A program made the translations under genes and the position numbers. 64,000 bases of DNA from an uncultured SAR116 cluster alpha proteobacterium (GTDB taxonomy: Bacteria; Pseudomonadota; Alphaproteobacteria; Puniceispirillales; Marisalimonadaceae): assembly GCA_902543145.1 (NCBI GenBank), contig CACBXG010000007.1, positions 1 through 64,000 of the forward strand, in the 5' to 3' direction. Under the pieces are notes generated by a model that saw only the letters and a program-made list of their open reading frames with translations, did no database searches and was not told the origin of the DNA. Of the stretch, positions 44,123 to 53,105 are shown piece by piece; the stretch's first letter is position 1; every line of letters begins with the position of its first letter.

Positions 44123-45430
44123 TTATTTATCTATTCTGATTGAAATAGACCTTGCATGTGCCTCTAAACCTTCTGCTTCAGCTAATGTTATTACATGTTT
44201 TCCAAGTTCATTAAGGCTGTTTTTATTAAAGTTAACTATAGTGGTTCTTTTATAAAAATCTATAACTCCTAATCCACTCGAAAATTTTGCTGTTCCGTTT
44301 GTTGGAAGAACGTGATTTGGTCCAGCAATATAATCACCCACTGCTTCAGGAGTATAAGGGCCAACAAAGATCGCTCCTGCATTTTTTATTTCTTTTATAA
44401 CCTTTGGTGCATTTTTAAGAATTAATTGTAAATGTTCAGGTGCTTTTTTATTTATTAATTCAATAGCTTGATTTAAGTTTTCAACTAAAATTATAGCTCC
44501 AAAATCATACCATGAAGAACTAGCTATTTTGGATCTAGAAATTTGCAAAAGAAGTTTTTCTACCGAAAGCTTCACTTTCGCTGCTATTTCTTTACTTGTT
44601 GTTATTAAAATAGACTGGGCTAATTCATCATGTTCTGCCTGTGATAAAAGATCTATAGCTACATGATCAGCATTAGCTGTTTCATCACAGACAATTAAAA
44701 CCTCTGAAGGTCCAGCAATTGAGTCAATTCCTACTTGACCAAACACTTGTCTTTTAGCTTCGGCAACGTAAGCATTTCCAGGACCCACAATTTTATCTAC
44801 AGATGAAATAGACTTAGTACCGTATGCGAGTGCAGCAACAGCATGGGCTCCACCCATACGAATAAATTCTGTCACTTTTGCAACATGAGCAGCTGCAAGA
44901 ACAATAGATGATTGATTTATATCTGAGATTGGACTTACAAGTACTCTCCTGTCAACACCAGCAACTAAAGCGGGTATTGCGTTCATTAGTACTGATGATG
45001 GATAAATTGCTTTACCCCCAGGGACATAAAAACCTACGGAGTTTATTGGATAATAAGATAAACCTAAATTAACTTTTAGATTATCTTTATAACTAAAGTT
45101 TTTAGGAATTTGTTGATTATGAAATTGCCTTATTCTTTTGGCTGCAATATTTAATGCTTTTTTCTGTTCGGTTTTAAGTCCATCGTATGCTTTTTTCAAG
45201 GTGTCTTTTGAAATGAATAGGTCTTTAATTTTTTTAACTTTTATTTTATCAAATTCACTTACATAATAATTTAGACCATCATCACCCTTTTCAAGTATTT
45301 CTTTTAAAATTTTTGTGACTGTAAGATTAATTTTAATGTTCGATTTTCTTTCATCATTTATCAAATTCTCAAATTTTTTTTTAAAACCTCTATCTGTATA
45401 ATTAATATATCTAGTTTTAAGTTTATACAT
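44123..45430 (-). CDS. hisD: histidinol dehydrogenase
   Basis: This 435-residue zinc enzyme makes histidine from histidinol in two NAD+-dependent oxidations. Motifs include YVPGGKAIYPSSVLM, VDKIVGPGNAYVAEAKR and IAGPSEVLIVCDETAN, the metal-binding LLSQAEHDELAQSIL, and the HVLPTNGTAKFSSGL region. The length is normal. It overlaps the hisG end by 8 bases. No other his genes are in the window, so the pathway is scattered. Confidence 0.97.
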   Translation of the reverse strand: MYKLKTRYINYTDRGFKKKFENLINDERKSNIKINLTVTKILKEILEKGDDGLNYYVSEFDKIKVKKIKDLFISKDTLKKAYDGLKTEQKKALNIAAKRIRQFHNQQIPKNFSYKDNLKVNLGLSYYPINSVGFYVPGGKAIYPSSVLMNAIPALVAGVDRRVLVSPISDINQSSIVLAAAHVAKVTEFIRMGGAHAVAALAYGTKSISSVDKIVGPGNAYVAEAKRQVFGQVGIDSIAGPSEVLIVCDETANADHVAIDLLSQAEHDELAQSILITTSKEIAAKVKLSVEKLLLQISRSKIASSSWYDFGAIILVENLNQAIELINKKAPEHLQLILKNAPKVIKEIKNAGAIFVGPYTPEAVGDYIAGPNHVLPTNGTAKFSSGLGVIDFYKRTTIVNFNKNSLNELGKHVITLAEAEGLEAHARSISIRIDK

Positions 45431-46082
45431 TTATTGCATCCTCAACCTTTTGAATCCAAGGTTGTATAGTTTTCAAGTTAGTTTTCATGTAACTTCTATT
45501 TACTGCTAATCTGGTTGAAACTTCACAAATTTTCTCAACTATAACCAAACCGTTAGCTTTTAAAGTAGAGCCAGTTTCAACCAAATCTACTATTCTTTTA
45601 CATAAACCCATTGACGGAGCAAGTTCCATCGCACCATTTAATTTTATACATTCTGCATGAACACCTCTAGCTTCAAAATATTTTCTTGTGATATTAGGAT
45701 ATTTAGTAGCTACACGTACATGACTCCAAGACCTTGGATCTTCATTGGCAATAATATCTTTTTCAGCTGCAACAACCATTTTGCAGTTCCCTACATTGAG
45801 ATCTAAAGGAGAATAAACTTCAGCATGATTAAATTCATTTAAAATGTCACTGCCTACAAACGCCATTTGAGCAGCGCCATAGGCTAAAAATGTGACAACA
45901 TCAAAAGATCTTACTCTTATTATATCTATATTATTTATATTTGTTTTAAACTTCAACTTACGGTCGTTTATATCAAAAAAAGATTTTTCAGGTTCAATAC
46001 CAACTTTTAACAAAATTGGAAGCACTGAATCTAAGATCCTACCCTTTGGCAAAGCAATGTTTAAACTTTTATTTAAAGTCAT
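45423..46082 (-). CDS. hisG: ATP phosphoribosyltransferase, short form
   Basis: This 219-residue enzyme starts histidine synthesis by joining ATP and PRPP. It has LNIALPKGRILDSVLP, the PRPP-loop segment RIVDLVETGSTLKANGL and AYGAAQMAFVGSDIL. The length is that of the short HisG_S type, which lacks the C-terminal regulatory domain and needs HisZ. hisZ is not in the window. It lies 18 bases downstream of the DUF2948 gene and overlaps hisD by 8 bases. Confidence 0.95.
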   Translation of the reverse strand: MTLNKSLNIALPKGRILDSVLPILLKVGIEPEKSFFDINDRKLKFKTNINNIDIIRVRSFDVVTFLAYGAAQMAFVGSDILNEFNHAEVYSPLDLNVGNCKMVVAAEKDIIANEDPRSWSHVRVATKYPNITRKYFEARGVHAECIKLNGAMELAPSMGLCKRIVDLVETGSTLKANGLVIVEKICEVSTRLAVNRSYMKTNLKTIQPWIQKVEDAINV

Positions 46083-46100
46083 TGATTATTTCCTATAAAA

Positions 46101-46520
46101 TTATTTGTGCAAGGGTTTTAGCTTGGTTGGCCAGGGAATATCTATATCCTCTATAGTAGCATTAATTTTCTTACAATCTAACTTTATTTTTGAAGACATT
46201 GATAAATTGAGAATAACATTTTCTTTTTCATAAGTTATCGCTAGTAAATTATAAAAAGGTATTTTAGTTTTAAGGTTAATATATTCAACATTTTTAACAT
46301 TTCTAATTTGCAAACCTGTTACAACTCTATAGTTAATATTTTTGTCATTCAATTTTTGTTGTTCCCAACAATATCTTGTTAATGTAGCTACAAACATTTT
46401 GTTTTTTTTATCATAAAAAATTTCTTCTTTAGAAATTATCGCGTCTTGGCAAAGAAATGAGAAAATTTTTAAATCATCATTATTTGAAGCATTAAGTCGG
46501 ATTTTGTTTTCAATAGTCAT
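46101..46520 (-). CDS. DUF2948-family protein
   Basis: This 139-residue protein shows the DUF2948 pattern: an N-terminal NDDLKIFSFLCQDAIISKEE, then TRYCWEQ, VTGLQIRNV, and a C-terminal IKLDCKKINATIEDIDIPWP. The family is small, mostly alphaproteobacterial and without known function, commonly found between murA and hisD as it is here. It lies 27 bases downstream of murA and 18 bases before hisG on the same strand. Confidence 0.8.
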   Translation of the reverse strand: MTIENKIRLNASNNDDLKIFSFLCQDAIISKEEIFYDKKNKMFVATLTRYCWEQQKLNDKNINYRVVTGLQIRNVKNVEYINLKTKIPFYNLLAITYEKENVILNLSMSSKIKLDCKKINATIEDIDIPWPTKLKPLHK

Positions 46521-46547
46521 TAAACTCGCTATAAAATTTTTCTATTA

Positions 46548-47825
46548 TCAATTTGACCTTTTTATTATTGCACCAAGGTTAGTTAATTTATCTTCTAAAT
46601 TTTCATACCCTCTATCTAAATGGTTTAATCCATCAATTTCACTTGTGCCAGAAGCAGCTAATGCTGCAATTATTAAACACATAGAAGCTCTTAAATCCGA
46701 AGCCATTACTTTAGCACCTTTTAAATTTTTTACTCCATGGATTTCTGCTTCTTGATGGTTTACAGATATTTTTGCTCCCATTCTCATTAGTTCAGGAACA
46801 TGCATAAACCTATTTTCAAAAATAGTTTCTTTAATAAATGTTTTTCCATTCGCTATTGCCATTAGTGCCATATATTGAGCTTGTAAATCAGTTGGAAACC
46901 CAGGATAAGGATTTGTATCTACATTAAAAGTTTTAGGTCTTTGTAAACAAGAAACGTTCATTGAATTTTCAAAAATTTCAACTTTACTTCCAGTAAATTT
47001 AAGAACATTTATAAACTCAGTTAAATTTTCAGGGTTAATATTATTTATTTCAACATTACCCATGGTTATACTAGATGCTATTGCAAAAGATCCTGCTTCT
47101 ATTCTATCAGAAACAACTGAATGAGAAACTTGGTTCAACTCTTTTACACCATTAATTATTAAATTGTCAGTTCCCACACCCTTTATATCTGCACCTGCTT
47201 TGTTCAAGCAAAGTGCTAAGTCAGTTACTTCTGGTTCTTTTGCAGCATTGAAGATTTTTGTTTGCCCTTTCGCCAACACAGCAGTCATTAATGCACTTTC
47301 AGTAGCACCTACTGAAACTTTAGGAAAATTAATAATACCACCTTTTAATCCCTCATTACTTAAAGAACTTATTATAAAACCACTATCAAATTTGACATTT
47401 GCTCCAAGCGCTTCCATTACCATAACATGTAAATCAATAGGCCTACTACCTATAGCACATCCCCCTGGAAGAGGTACTTTTGCTGAACCTTTTGAAGCTA
47501 ACAAAGGACCTAAAACAAGAATTGATGCTCTCATCTGCCTAACTAAATCATAAGAAGCCTCATCTTTTTTTGGTTTTCCGTAAAAGTTTAAATTTCCTTT
47601 TTTCCAGTTTATTGCAATACCTAAATCAATCAATAAGTTAGACATTAATCTGGTGTCAGCTAAATCAGGAACATTATAAAGATTAAAATCTTCATTAATT
47701 ATTAGAGAAAGTGCCATTAGTGGCAAAGCGGCATTTTTGGCTCCACTAATATTAACCATTCCAGTTAATTTTTGTTCACCTGTAATATAAATTTTTTCGA
47801 TATTATTGTTAGTAAAATTATTCAT
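46548..47825 (-). CDS. murA: UDP-N-acetylglucosamine 1-carboxyvinyltransferase
   Basis: This 425-residue enzyme does the first committed step of peptidoglycan synthesis, adding enolpyruvate from PEP to UDP-GlcNAc. The active-site cysteine is Cys123 in GGCAIGSRPIDLH, the residue targeted by fosfomycin. Further marks are ISGAKNAALPLMA and TNPYPGFPTDLQAQYMALM. Length and architecture are standard. It lies 11 bases after a small conserved gene (47837-48004) and heads the run murA, DUF2948, hisG, hisD. Confidence 0.97.
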   Translation of the reverse strand: MNNFTNNNIEKIYITGEQKLTGMVNISGAKNAALPLMALSLIINEDFNLYNVPDLADTRLMSNLLIDLGIAINWKKGNLNFYGKPKKDEASYDLVRQMRASILVLGPLLASKGSAKVPLPGGCAIGSRPIDLHVMVMEALGANVKFDSGFIISSLSNEGLKGGIINFPKVSVGATESALMTAVLAKGQTKIFNAAKEPEVTDLALCLNKAGADIKGVGTDNLIINGVKELNQVSHSVVSDRIEAGSFAIASSITMGNVEINNINPENLTEFINVLKFTGSKVEIFENSMNVSCLQRPKTFNVDTNPYPGFPTDLQAQYMALMAIANGKTFIKETIFENRFMHVPELMRMGAKISVNHQEAEIHGVKNLKGAKVMASDLRASMCLIIAALAASGTSEIDGLNHLDRGYENLEDKLTNLGAIIKRSN

Positions 47826-47836
47826 TTTAATTTAAA

Positions 47837-48004
47837 TTACTTTTTATCATCTTTATCAAAAAGTCTTGATTGACCAATTTTATTAGTCCTTTTCCCAATA
47901 ATTTTTTTGTCATCTCGTTCTGAAACCTGCTTTTTTCTTAGCTTCAAATTACTTTTTAAAGAAGCTGCTAAATTATTTTCGTAGTCAATATTTTTTTTAG
48001 TCAT
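47837..48004 (-). CDS. small highly charged protein upstream of murA
   Basis: This 55-residue frame encodes a lysine- and arginine-rich soluble peptide (NLAASLKSNLKLRKKQV, then a charged tail ending DKDDKK). It lies 11 bases before murA on the same strand. I recall similar short proteins, with an ANLKRRKAQ-like core, being widespread in alphaproteobacteria, which supports that it is translated. No function is known to me. Confidence 0.55.
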   Translation of the reverse strand: MTKKNIDYENNLAASLKSNLKLRKKQVSERDDKKIIGKRTNKIGQSRLFDKDDKK

Positions 48005-48116
48005 ATTTTTGAAATCTTACAAGTTTTAGTTATATAGTTTTAAGTACATATATTACTATATATCCATAAAAATACTTGTCATTAATGAAAACATATTTAA
48101 GTTAAAATGATATTGT

Positions 48117-48192
48117 GCCGCCATAGCTCCAGCGGTAGAGCGCGTCATTGGTAATGACGAGGTCACTGGTTCAAATCCAGTTGGCGGCACCA
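48117..48192 (+). tRNA. tRNA-Thr (anticodon GGT)
   Basis: A 76-base cloverleaf: acceptor GCCGCCA pairs with TGGCGGC, discriminator A at 48189 and encoded CCA at 48190-48192. The anticodon stem CGTCA/TGACG encloses TTGGTAA, anticodon GGT, reading ACC and ACT. The T loop is TTCAAAT. It is on the plus strand between two minus-strand operons, so it has its own promoter; a TAAAAT 9 bases upstream of the 5' end is a possible -10. Confidence 0.97.
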
Positions 48193-48212
48193 TTTAAAGT
48201 TAGTTTGTTTAA

Positions 48213-50615
48213 TTAAATTTCTCTTAAAGAGCCTGATAATTTTTTCTCAATAGAATTTATTATGTTAGCACTTATTCCTTCTAATTCAGAATCTGTTAAT
48301 GTTTCTTGAATAGGTTGAATTGTAACTTTAATCGCAACAGATTTCATGTCTTGAGGAATTTTTTCACCTTTATATATGTCAAGTATTATCACGTCTGTTA
48401 TTAAATCTTTGTTAATAGATTTAGCAACCTGACAAACTTTTTCAGATTCTATTTCTTCATTGATAAGAAATGCAAACTCTCTTGTTACTGGTTGCAAATT
48501 AGAAATTTTTAACATTGGTCTAGAAATCTTATTTCTTTTTGGTAATGGAATATTTTCGTAAAATATTTCAAAACCAATAGCTGATTTATTAAATCCAAAA
48601 GAATCTCCAATTTCAGGGTGAATTTCACCAAAATTGGCTATAATATTTTGACCAATTTTAAAAACCGCACTTCTACCTGGATGGAAATAACCTGGAGCAT
48701 CTTGAAAAATTTTTAGACTATTTTTAGGAACCCCTATTGCATCCAAAGCCTTAATTACATCAAGCTTAATTTCATAGAAATCAAATTGGACAGCTTCTTT
48801 TTTCCAATCTTTTTTAATTTTGTCACCGTATCTTATTCCAGTAATTGTGCTTATTTGCTCAGTAGGAGAAGCACCTTTAAAAATTGGGCCAATCTCAAAA
48901 AAAGAAAGATCTTGAGATCCTATATTTACATTCTTCTGCACAGCTAATAATAAATTAGGAATAATTGAAGGTCTCATATCCGTCAGCTCTGAAGAAATAG
49001 GATTGACTAGATTTAAAGCAAAATCACCTCCATTGAATTGATCAGCCATTGTCTTATTTAAAAATGAAAAAGTAATTACTTCATTATAACCCCTAGTTGC
49101 TAGTGTTCTTGAAGCAAAAAAAGCTTGACGATGCTTAACACTCATTGCTGGCTTTGCAATATAATTACTCCTTGATAATTTTATTGAAGGTATTTTGTCA
49201 TACCCATTTATTCTGATGATTTCTTCAACAATATCTGCGATACCATCTATATCTGGTCTCCAACTAGGAGGTGTTATATCCCAAACATCATCTTGAGATA
49301 GAATTTGGAAGCCCAATTTTTCTAAAATTGATTTAGATAATTCATTTTCAATTTTAACGCCTGTTAGTTGATAAATAATATTTGGATCAAATTTAATTAT
49401 TTTGTTTTTTTGTTCTAATTTAAAATTGACTATTTTGCTAAATTTTCCTCCACAAATTTTATTGAACATTGCCGCTGCATAATGCATTACTGTTTCTGGA
49501 GAGTTATAATCTAAACCTCTTTCAAATCTATATCTGGCATCAGAATTTAAGTTTAATTCTCTTCCGGTGTTCGCTATTGAAACTGGGTCAAAAATAGCGG
49601 CCTCCAAAAACATACTTGTTGTGTTTTCAGTAACGCCTGTTCTTTCTCCACCCATTATACCAGCTAAATCGTCAATACTTTGTTCATCAGAAATAACAAG
49701 CATGTTATCATCTAACTCGTAAGTATTTCCATTTAGTGCAAAAAACTTATCACCTTTTTTTGATTTTGAAATTTTAAGAGTTGTACCTTTTATCTTATCT
49801 ATATCATATGCATGTAGAGGTCTTCCAATATCTATCATAATATAATTTGTTATATCTACAATAGAACTTATTGGTCTTTGATCAACGGCTATTAATCTGT
49901 TTTTAAGCCATAATGGAGATTCATTATTTTTCAGATTAGTAAATGATCTCCCAAAAATTTTAGGACAAAGATATTTTTCATTTTCACCCAAATCAACGTG
50001 CCAATTAATAATACTGTCAAATTCACCTTCACTAAATATGATATCTAAATCCTTTAAATTTCCCATTCCAGCTGCTGCTAAATCTCTAGCGATACCTCTT
50101 ACACCCAAGCAATCACCTCTATTAGGAGTAATTTCAATTTCTATAATTGGGTCATTCAAATCCATAACATCTGAAATTGACAAACCAAGTTCAGATGAAG
50201 CTTCTAGTTCGATGATGCCGTTATGATTTTCAGATAAAGTCAACTCTTTTTCTGAACATAACATACCAAAGGATTCTTCTCCTCTAATTTTTCCTTTCTT
50301 TAATTTTAAATTTAGACCTGGAATAAATGTTCCTATATTTGCAAAAACACTTTTCATACCTAACTTGACATTAGGAGCTCCGCAAACAACATCAAATGTA
50401 TTTTTTCCATCAAATACCTTACAAACATTAAGTTTATCTGCATTTGGGTGTTTTTTTACATCTATGATTTCGACGGATATAAAACTTCTTAGGTCCTCTG
50501 CTAAATTGACAACTGAAGAAACCTCTAAACCAAGTTTAGGAAGTGTCTCTAAAATCTCAGATAAAATTTTGTCAGTTTCCAGGTGATCTAGTAACCATTT
50601 CCATGTAAATTTCAT
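48213..50615 (-). CDS. pheT: phenylalanyl-tRNA synthetase beta subunit
   Basis: This 800-residue subunit pairs with PheS to charge tRNA-Phe. It starts MKFTWKWLLDHLET, has the tRNA-binding EMAP-like domain (VEIIDVKKHPNADKLNVCKV), the B3/B4 editing region (KYLCPKIFGRSF), the B5 domain and the C-terminal ferredoxin-like anticodon-binding domain (SRPMLKISNLQPVTREFAFL). The length is normal. It overlaps pheS by 4 bases. Its end lies 20 bases from tRNA-Thr, which is on the other strand. Confidence 0.97.
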   Translation of the reverse strand: MKFTWKWLLDHLETDKILSEILETLPKLGLEVSSVVNLAEDLRSFISVEIIDVKKHPNADKLNVCKVFDGKNTFDVVCGAPNVKLGMKSVFANIGTFIPGLNLKLKKGKIRGEESFGMLCSEKELTLSENHNGIIELEASSELGLSISDVMDLNDPIIEIEITPNRGDCLGVRGIARDLAAAGMGNLKDLDIIFSEGEFDSIINWHVDLGENEKYLCPKIFGRSFTNLKNNESPLWLKNRLIAVDQRPISSIVDITNYIMIDIGRPLHAYDIDKIKGTTLKISKSKKGDKFFALNGNTYELDDNMLVISDEQSIDDLAGIMGGERTGVTENTTSMFLEAAIFDPVSIANTGRELNLNSDARYRFERGLDYNSPETVMHYAAAMFNKICGGKFSKIVNFKLEQKNKIIKFDPNIIYQLTGVKIENELSKSILEKLGFQILSQDDVWDITPPSWRPDIDGIADIVEEIIRINGYDKIPSIKLSRSNYIAKPAMSVKHRQAFFASRTLATRGYNEVITFSFLNKTMADQFNGGDFALNLVNPISSELTDMRPSIIPNLLLAVQKNVNIGSQDLSFFEIGPIFKGASPTEQISTITGIRYGDKIKKDWKKEAVQFDFYEIKLDVIKALDAIGVPKNSLKIFQDAPGYFHPGRSAVFKIGQNIIANFGEIHPEIGDSFGFNKSAIGFEIFYENIPLPKRNKISRPMLKISNLQPVTREFAFLINEEIESEKVCQVAKSINKDLITDVIILDIYKGEKIPQDMKSVAIKVTIQPIQETLTDSELEGISANIINSIEKKLSGSLREI

Positions 50616-51727
50616 GAAAAGACACCATTCAAACCAGAGTGTAAGCTTGGATTGTCAACGGGTATAAATCCATAATGTTTTAACCATCGTAGATCACTAT
50701 CATAAAAAGGTCTTAAGTCAGGTATTCCGTACTTTAGCATAGTTAATCTTTCTAAACCCATTCCAAATGCAAATCCTTGATATTTTGATGGATCTATTCC
50801 TACACCTTGTAAAACTCTTGGATGGACCATACCTGATCCTAAAATTTCTAACCAATCTTCTCCCTCACCTATTACTAGGCTGCCATCATTTTCTTTTTTA
50901 CAACCAATATCTACTTCTGCTGAGGGTTCAGTAAAAGGGAAATAACTTGGTCTAAAACGAACTGGTAAATTGTCTTCATTAAAATAAGTTCTACAAAATT
51001 CTATTAAACATCCTTTTAAGTGACCCATATTTATATTTTTACCAAGAACTAAGCCTTCACATTGATGAAACATAGGAGAATGTGTCGCATCATGATCAGA
51101 TCTATATGTTCTTCCTGGTATAATATACCTGATCTCATCGAAATTTTTTAGATCAATTTTTTCCATTGTTCTAATCTGAACCGGGCTTGTATGTGTCCTT
51201 AAAACTTTCCTTTGTCCATTAATATCTGGTTGAAGATAAAACGTATCATGCTCTTGACGTGCTGGGTGCTCTTCAGGGATATTCAATGCAGTGAAGTTAT
51301 AATAATCACTTTCAATATCAGGACCATCTACAATAGAAAAACCCATGTCCGCAAAAATAGCACATAATTCTTCAATTGTTCTAGAAAGAGGATGTAAAGT
51401 ACCTATTTCAGCCTCATAAGGTGTGAGAGAAATATCTATTTTTTCTGAATTAAGTTTATCTTCTAAATGTGCTTTTTTAAAAAAATTTCTTTTATCTAAA
51501 ATTAATTTATTAATTTGGCTTTTTATATCATTTAAATGAGAACCAATTTCTTTTTTTGTTTCTAAATCGTAATCTCTTATATTTTTTAAATATATAGTAA
51601 TAGAACCTTTTTTACCTAAAGAATTAACTCTAATATTTTCAAGTTCAGATGATGATTTGGAATTTTGTATACTTATTATGATATCATTTAATAAGTTTTG
51701 AAGATCATCCTTTAGTTCAGAAAGCAT
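50612..51727 (-). CDS. pheS: phenylalanyl-tRNA synthetase alpha subunit
   Basis: This 371-residue catalytic subunit has an N-terminal coiled-coil (about 1-90) that binds tRNA and a class II core. Motif 2 reads TYRSDHDATHSPMFHQCEG, and motif 3 lies in GFAFGMGLERLTMLKYGIPDLR. The amino-acid-site region RFRPSYFPFTEPSAEVDI is also clear. It is downstream of rplT by 67 bases and overlaps pheT by 4 bases (ATGA). Confidence 0.97.
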   Translation of the reverse strand: MLSELKDDLQNLLNDIIISIQNSKSSSELENIRVNSLGKKGSITIYLKNIRDYDLETKKEIGSHLNDIKSQINKLILDKRNFFKKAHLEDKLNSEKIDISLTPYEAEIGTLHPLSRTIEELCAIFADMGFSIVDGPDIESDYYNFTALNIPEEHPARQEHDTFYLQPDINGQRKVLRTHTSPVQIRTMEKIDLKNFDEIRYIIPGRTYRSDHDATHSPMFHQCEGLVLGKNINMGHLKGCLIEFCRTYFNEDNLPVRFRPSYFPFTEPSAEVDIGCKKENDGSLVIGEGEDWLEILGSGMVHPRVLQGVGIDPSKYQGFAFGMGLERLTMLKYGIPDLRPFYDSDLRWLKHYGFIPVDNPSLHSGLNGVFS

Positions 51728-51794
51728 ATTGTTATTAAAAACCTAATTTAATGAATTTGCAATAATCTATATTACTTATTGAAAATTTTAAATA

Positions 51795-52151
51795 TCAAGC
51801 AGAAGCAGATTTGGCTTTTGAAACTAATTCTTCAAATGCTAGTGGTTCATAAACAGCTAAATCTGATAAAATTTTTCTATCTATTTCAATGCCAGCTAAT
51901 TTAAGCCCATTCATAAACTTAGAGTAATTTAATCCATGTAAACGAGAACCTGCATTGATTCTTTGTATCCAAAGACCCCTAAAATTGCGCTTCTTATTTC
52001 TACGATCCCTATACGCATATTGACTGGCTTTTTCAACAGCTTGAGTTGCTACAGTAAATAAATTTTTTCTAGCTCCATAATAACCTTTTGCAGCTTTAAT
52101 TACTTTTTGGTGTCTAGCATGAGTAGTAACACCTCTTTTTACTCTAGCCAT
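51795..52151 (-). CDS. rplT: 50S ribosomal protein L20
   Basis: This 118-residue ribosomal protein is needed early in large-subunit assembly. It opens [19 protein letters not shown] and has the conserved [35 protein letters not shown] and [15 protein letters not shown]. Length is standard. It lies 12 bases after rpmI. In many bacteria L20 represses this operon by binding its leader. Confidence 0.98.
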   Translation of the reverse strand: MARVKRGVTTHARHQKVIKAAKGYYGARKNLFTVATQAVEKASQYAYRDRRNKKRNFRGLWIQRINAGSRLHGLNYSKFMNGLKLAGIEIDRKILSDLAVYEPLAFEELVSKAKSASA

Positions 52152-52163
52152 TAATTAACTCCT

Positions 52164-52361
52164 TTAAGCATAGGGTATAAATTGCTTGACAATTTTTGCA
52201 TCGGATTCATTAAGTATCATTGTACCACGAGCTTGTCTTTTCATTTTTTGAGATCTTTTACGAAGGTTATGACTAAGAAAGGCTGGGCTGCATTTAACCT
52301 TACCTGATGAAGTAAGACTAAATCTTTTTTTTGCGCCACTTTTAGTTTTTAGTTTAGGCAT
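52164..52361 (-). CDS. rpmI: 50S ribosomal protein L35
   Basis: This 65-residue basic protein of the large subunit has the family start [20 protein letters not shown] and [18 protein letters not shown]. It sits in the usual order infC-rpmI-rplT. The 102 bases between infC and rpmI include a small hairpin (AGCTTA/TAAGCT, 52395-52410) that may have a regulatory or mRNA-processing role; the evidence for that is weak. Confidence 0.98.
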   Translation of the reverse strand: MPKLKTKSGAKKRFSLTSSGKVKCSPAFLSHNLRKRSQKMKRQARGTMILNESDAKIVKQFIPYA

Positions 52362-52463
52362 AATATTCTCTCAATATTTTAGTAGTTATTTCAAAGCTTA
52401 TACATAAGCTAAATAAAGTTAGCAACATAAAGTTTTATTTTATTATTAATATTATTATATCTG

Positions 52464-52997
52464 CTATTTGGGTGCTAATATCATCACCATTTGTCTACCT
52501 TCTAACTTTGGTGATGTTTCCACCTTACATAATTCTTCTGTATTATCTTTAACTCTATCTAAAACAGTGGCACCTAAAGTGTGATGAGCCATTTCTCTTC
52601 CTCTGAACCTTAGGGTTATCTTTACTTTATCACCATTTTCAATGAACTTTTTAACTTGTTTCATTTTTACAAAAAAATCATTATTGTCTATGTTTGGTCT
52701 TAATTTAATTTCTTTTACATCAATAATCTTTTGCTTTTTTCTAGCCTCATTCTTTCTTTTTTGAGCTTCATATTTAAATTTACCATAATCAAGAATTTTA
52801 CAAACAGGTGGATCCACATTTGGTTGGATTTCAACTAAATCTAGGCTTAAATTTTCTGCTATCTTAAGTGCTTCATTAATGGATATGACACCTAGTTGCT
52901 CCCCATCTGCCCCAATACAACGCACGCTATCAGCTCTAATTAAATCATTAATCCTAGGCCCATCTTGACTTGCTGAGGTATTATTTAATCCAACTAT
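52464..52997 (-). CDS. infC: translation initiation factor IF-3, apparently starting at ATA
   Basis: IF-3 keeps ribosomal subunits apart and rejects wrong start codons. The body is clear from [13 protein letters not shown] through [18 protein letters not shown] and [21 protein letters not shown] start at 52925 would remove the conserved N-terminal [12 protein letters not shown]. Reading upstream in frame, the next stop is a TGA near 53030 and no ATG, GTG, TTG or ATT occurs in between. The only codon well placed behind the AAAGGAG site (53006-53012) is ATA at 52995-52997, giving 177 residues, the usual IF-3 length. E. coli infC starts with AUU for autoregulation; AUA would serve the same end. 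Confidence 0.85.
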   Translation of the reverse strand: MVGLNNTSASQDGPRINDLIRADSVRCIGADGEQLGVISINEALKIAENLSLDLVEIQPNVDPPVCKILDYGKFKYEAQKRKNEARKKQKIIDVKEIKLRPNIDNNDFFVKMKQVKKFIENGDKVKITLRFRGREMAHHTLGATVLDRVKDNTEELCKVETSPKLEGRQMVMILAPK

Positions 52998-53005
52998 ATG
53001 AAAAT

Positions 53006-53012
53006 CTCCTTT
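53006..53012 (-). promoter_or_regulatory. Shine-Dalgarno AAAGGAG deciding the infC start
   Basis: AAAGGAG on the minus strand has its GGAG 8 bases upstream of ATA 52997. It is the strongest ribosome-binding site near infC. Nothing comparable precedes the GTG at 52925. Confidence 0.7.
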
Positions 53013-53105
53013 ATTGTTTAAATTTCAATTAGTAATACAACATTTTATAGAAATTTGTTATTAAATTTCAAAAAATTAGTTAACAAAGCAACAAATAATT
53101 TTAAT

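Noticed and set aside
47164..47553. 129-codon plus-strand frame
   Set aside because: It is antisense to murA including its catalytic Cys region.
52464..52925. infC starting at GTG 52925
   Set aside because: It would remove the conserved N-terminal DGPRIN segment and has no ribosome-binding site; the frame continues upstream to ATA 52997 behind AAAGGAG.
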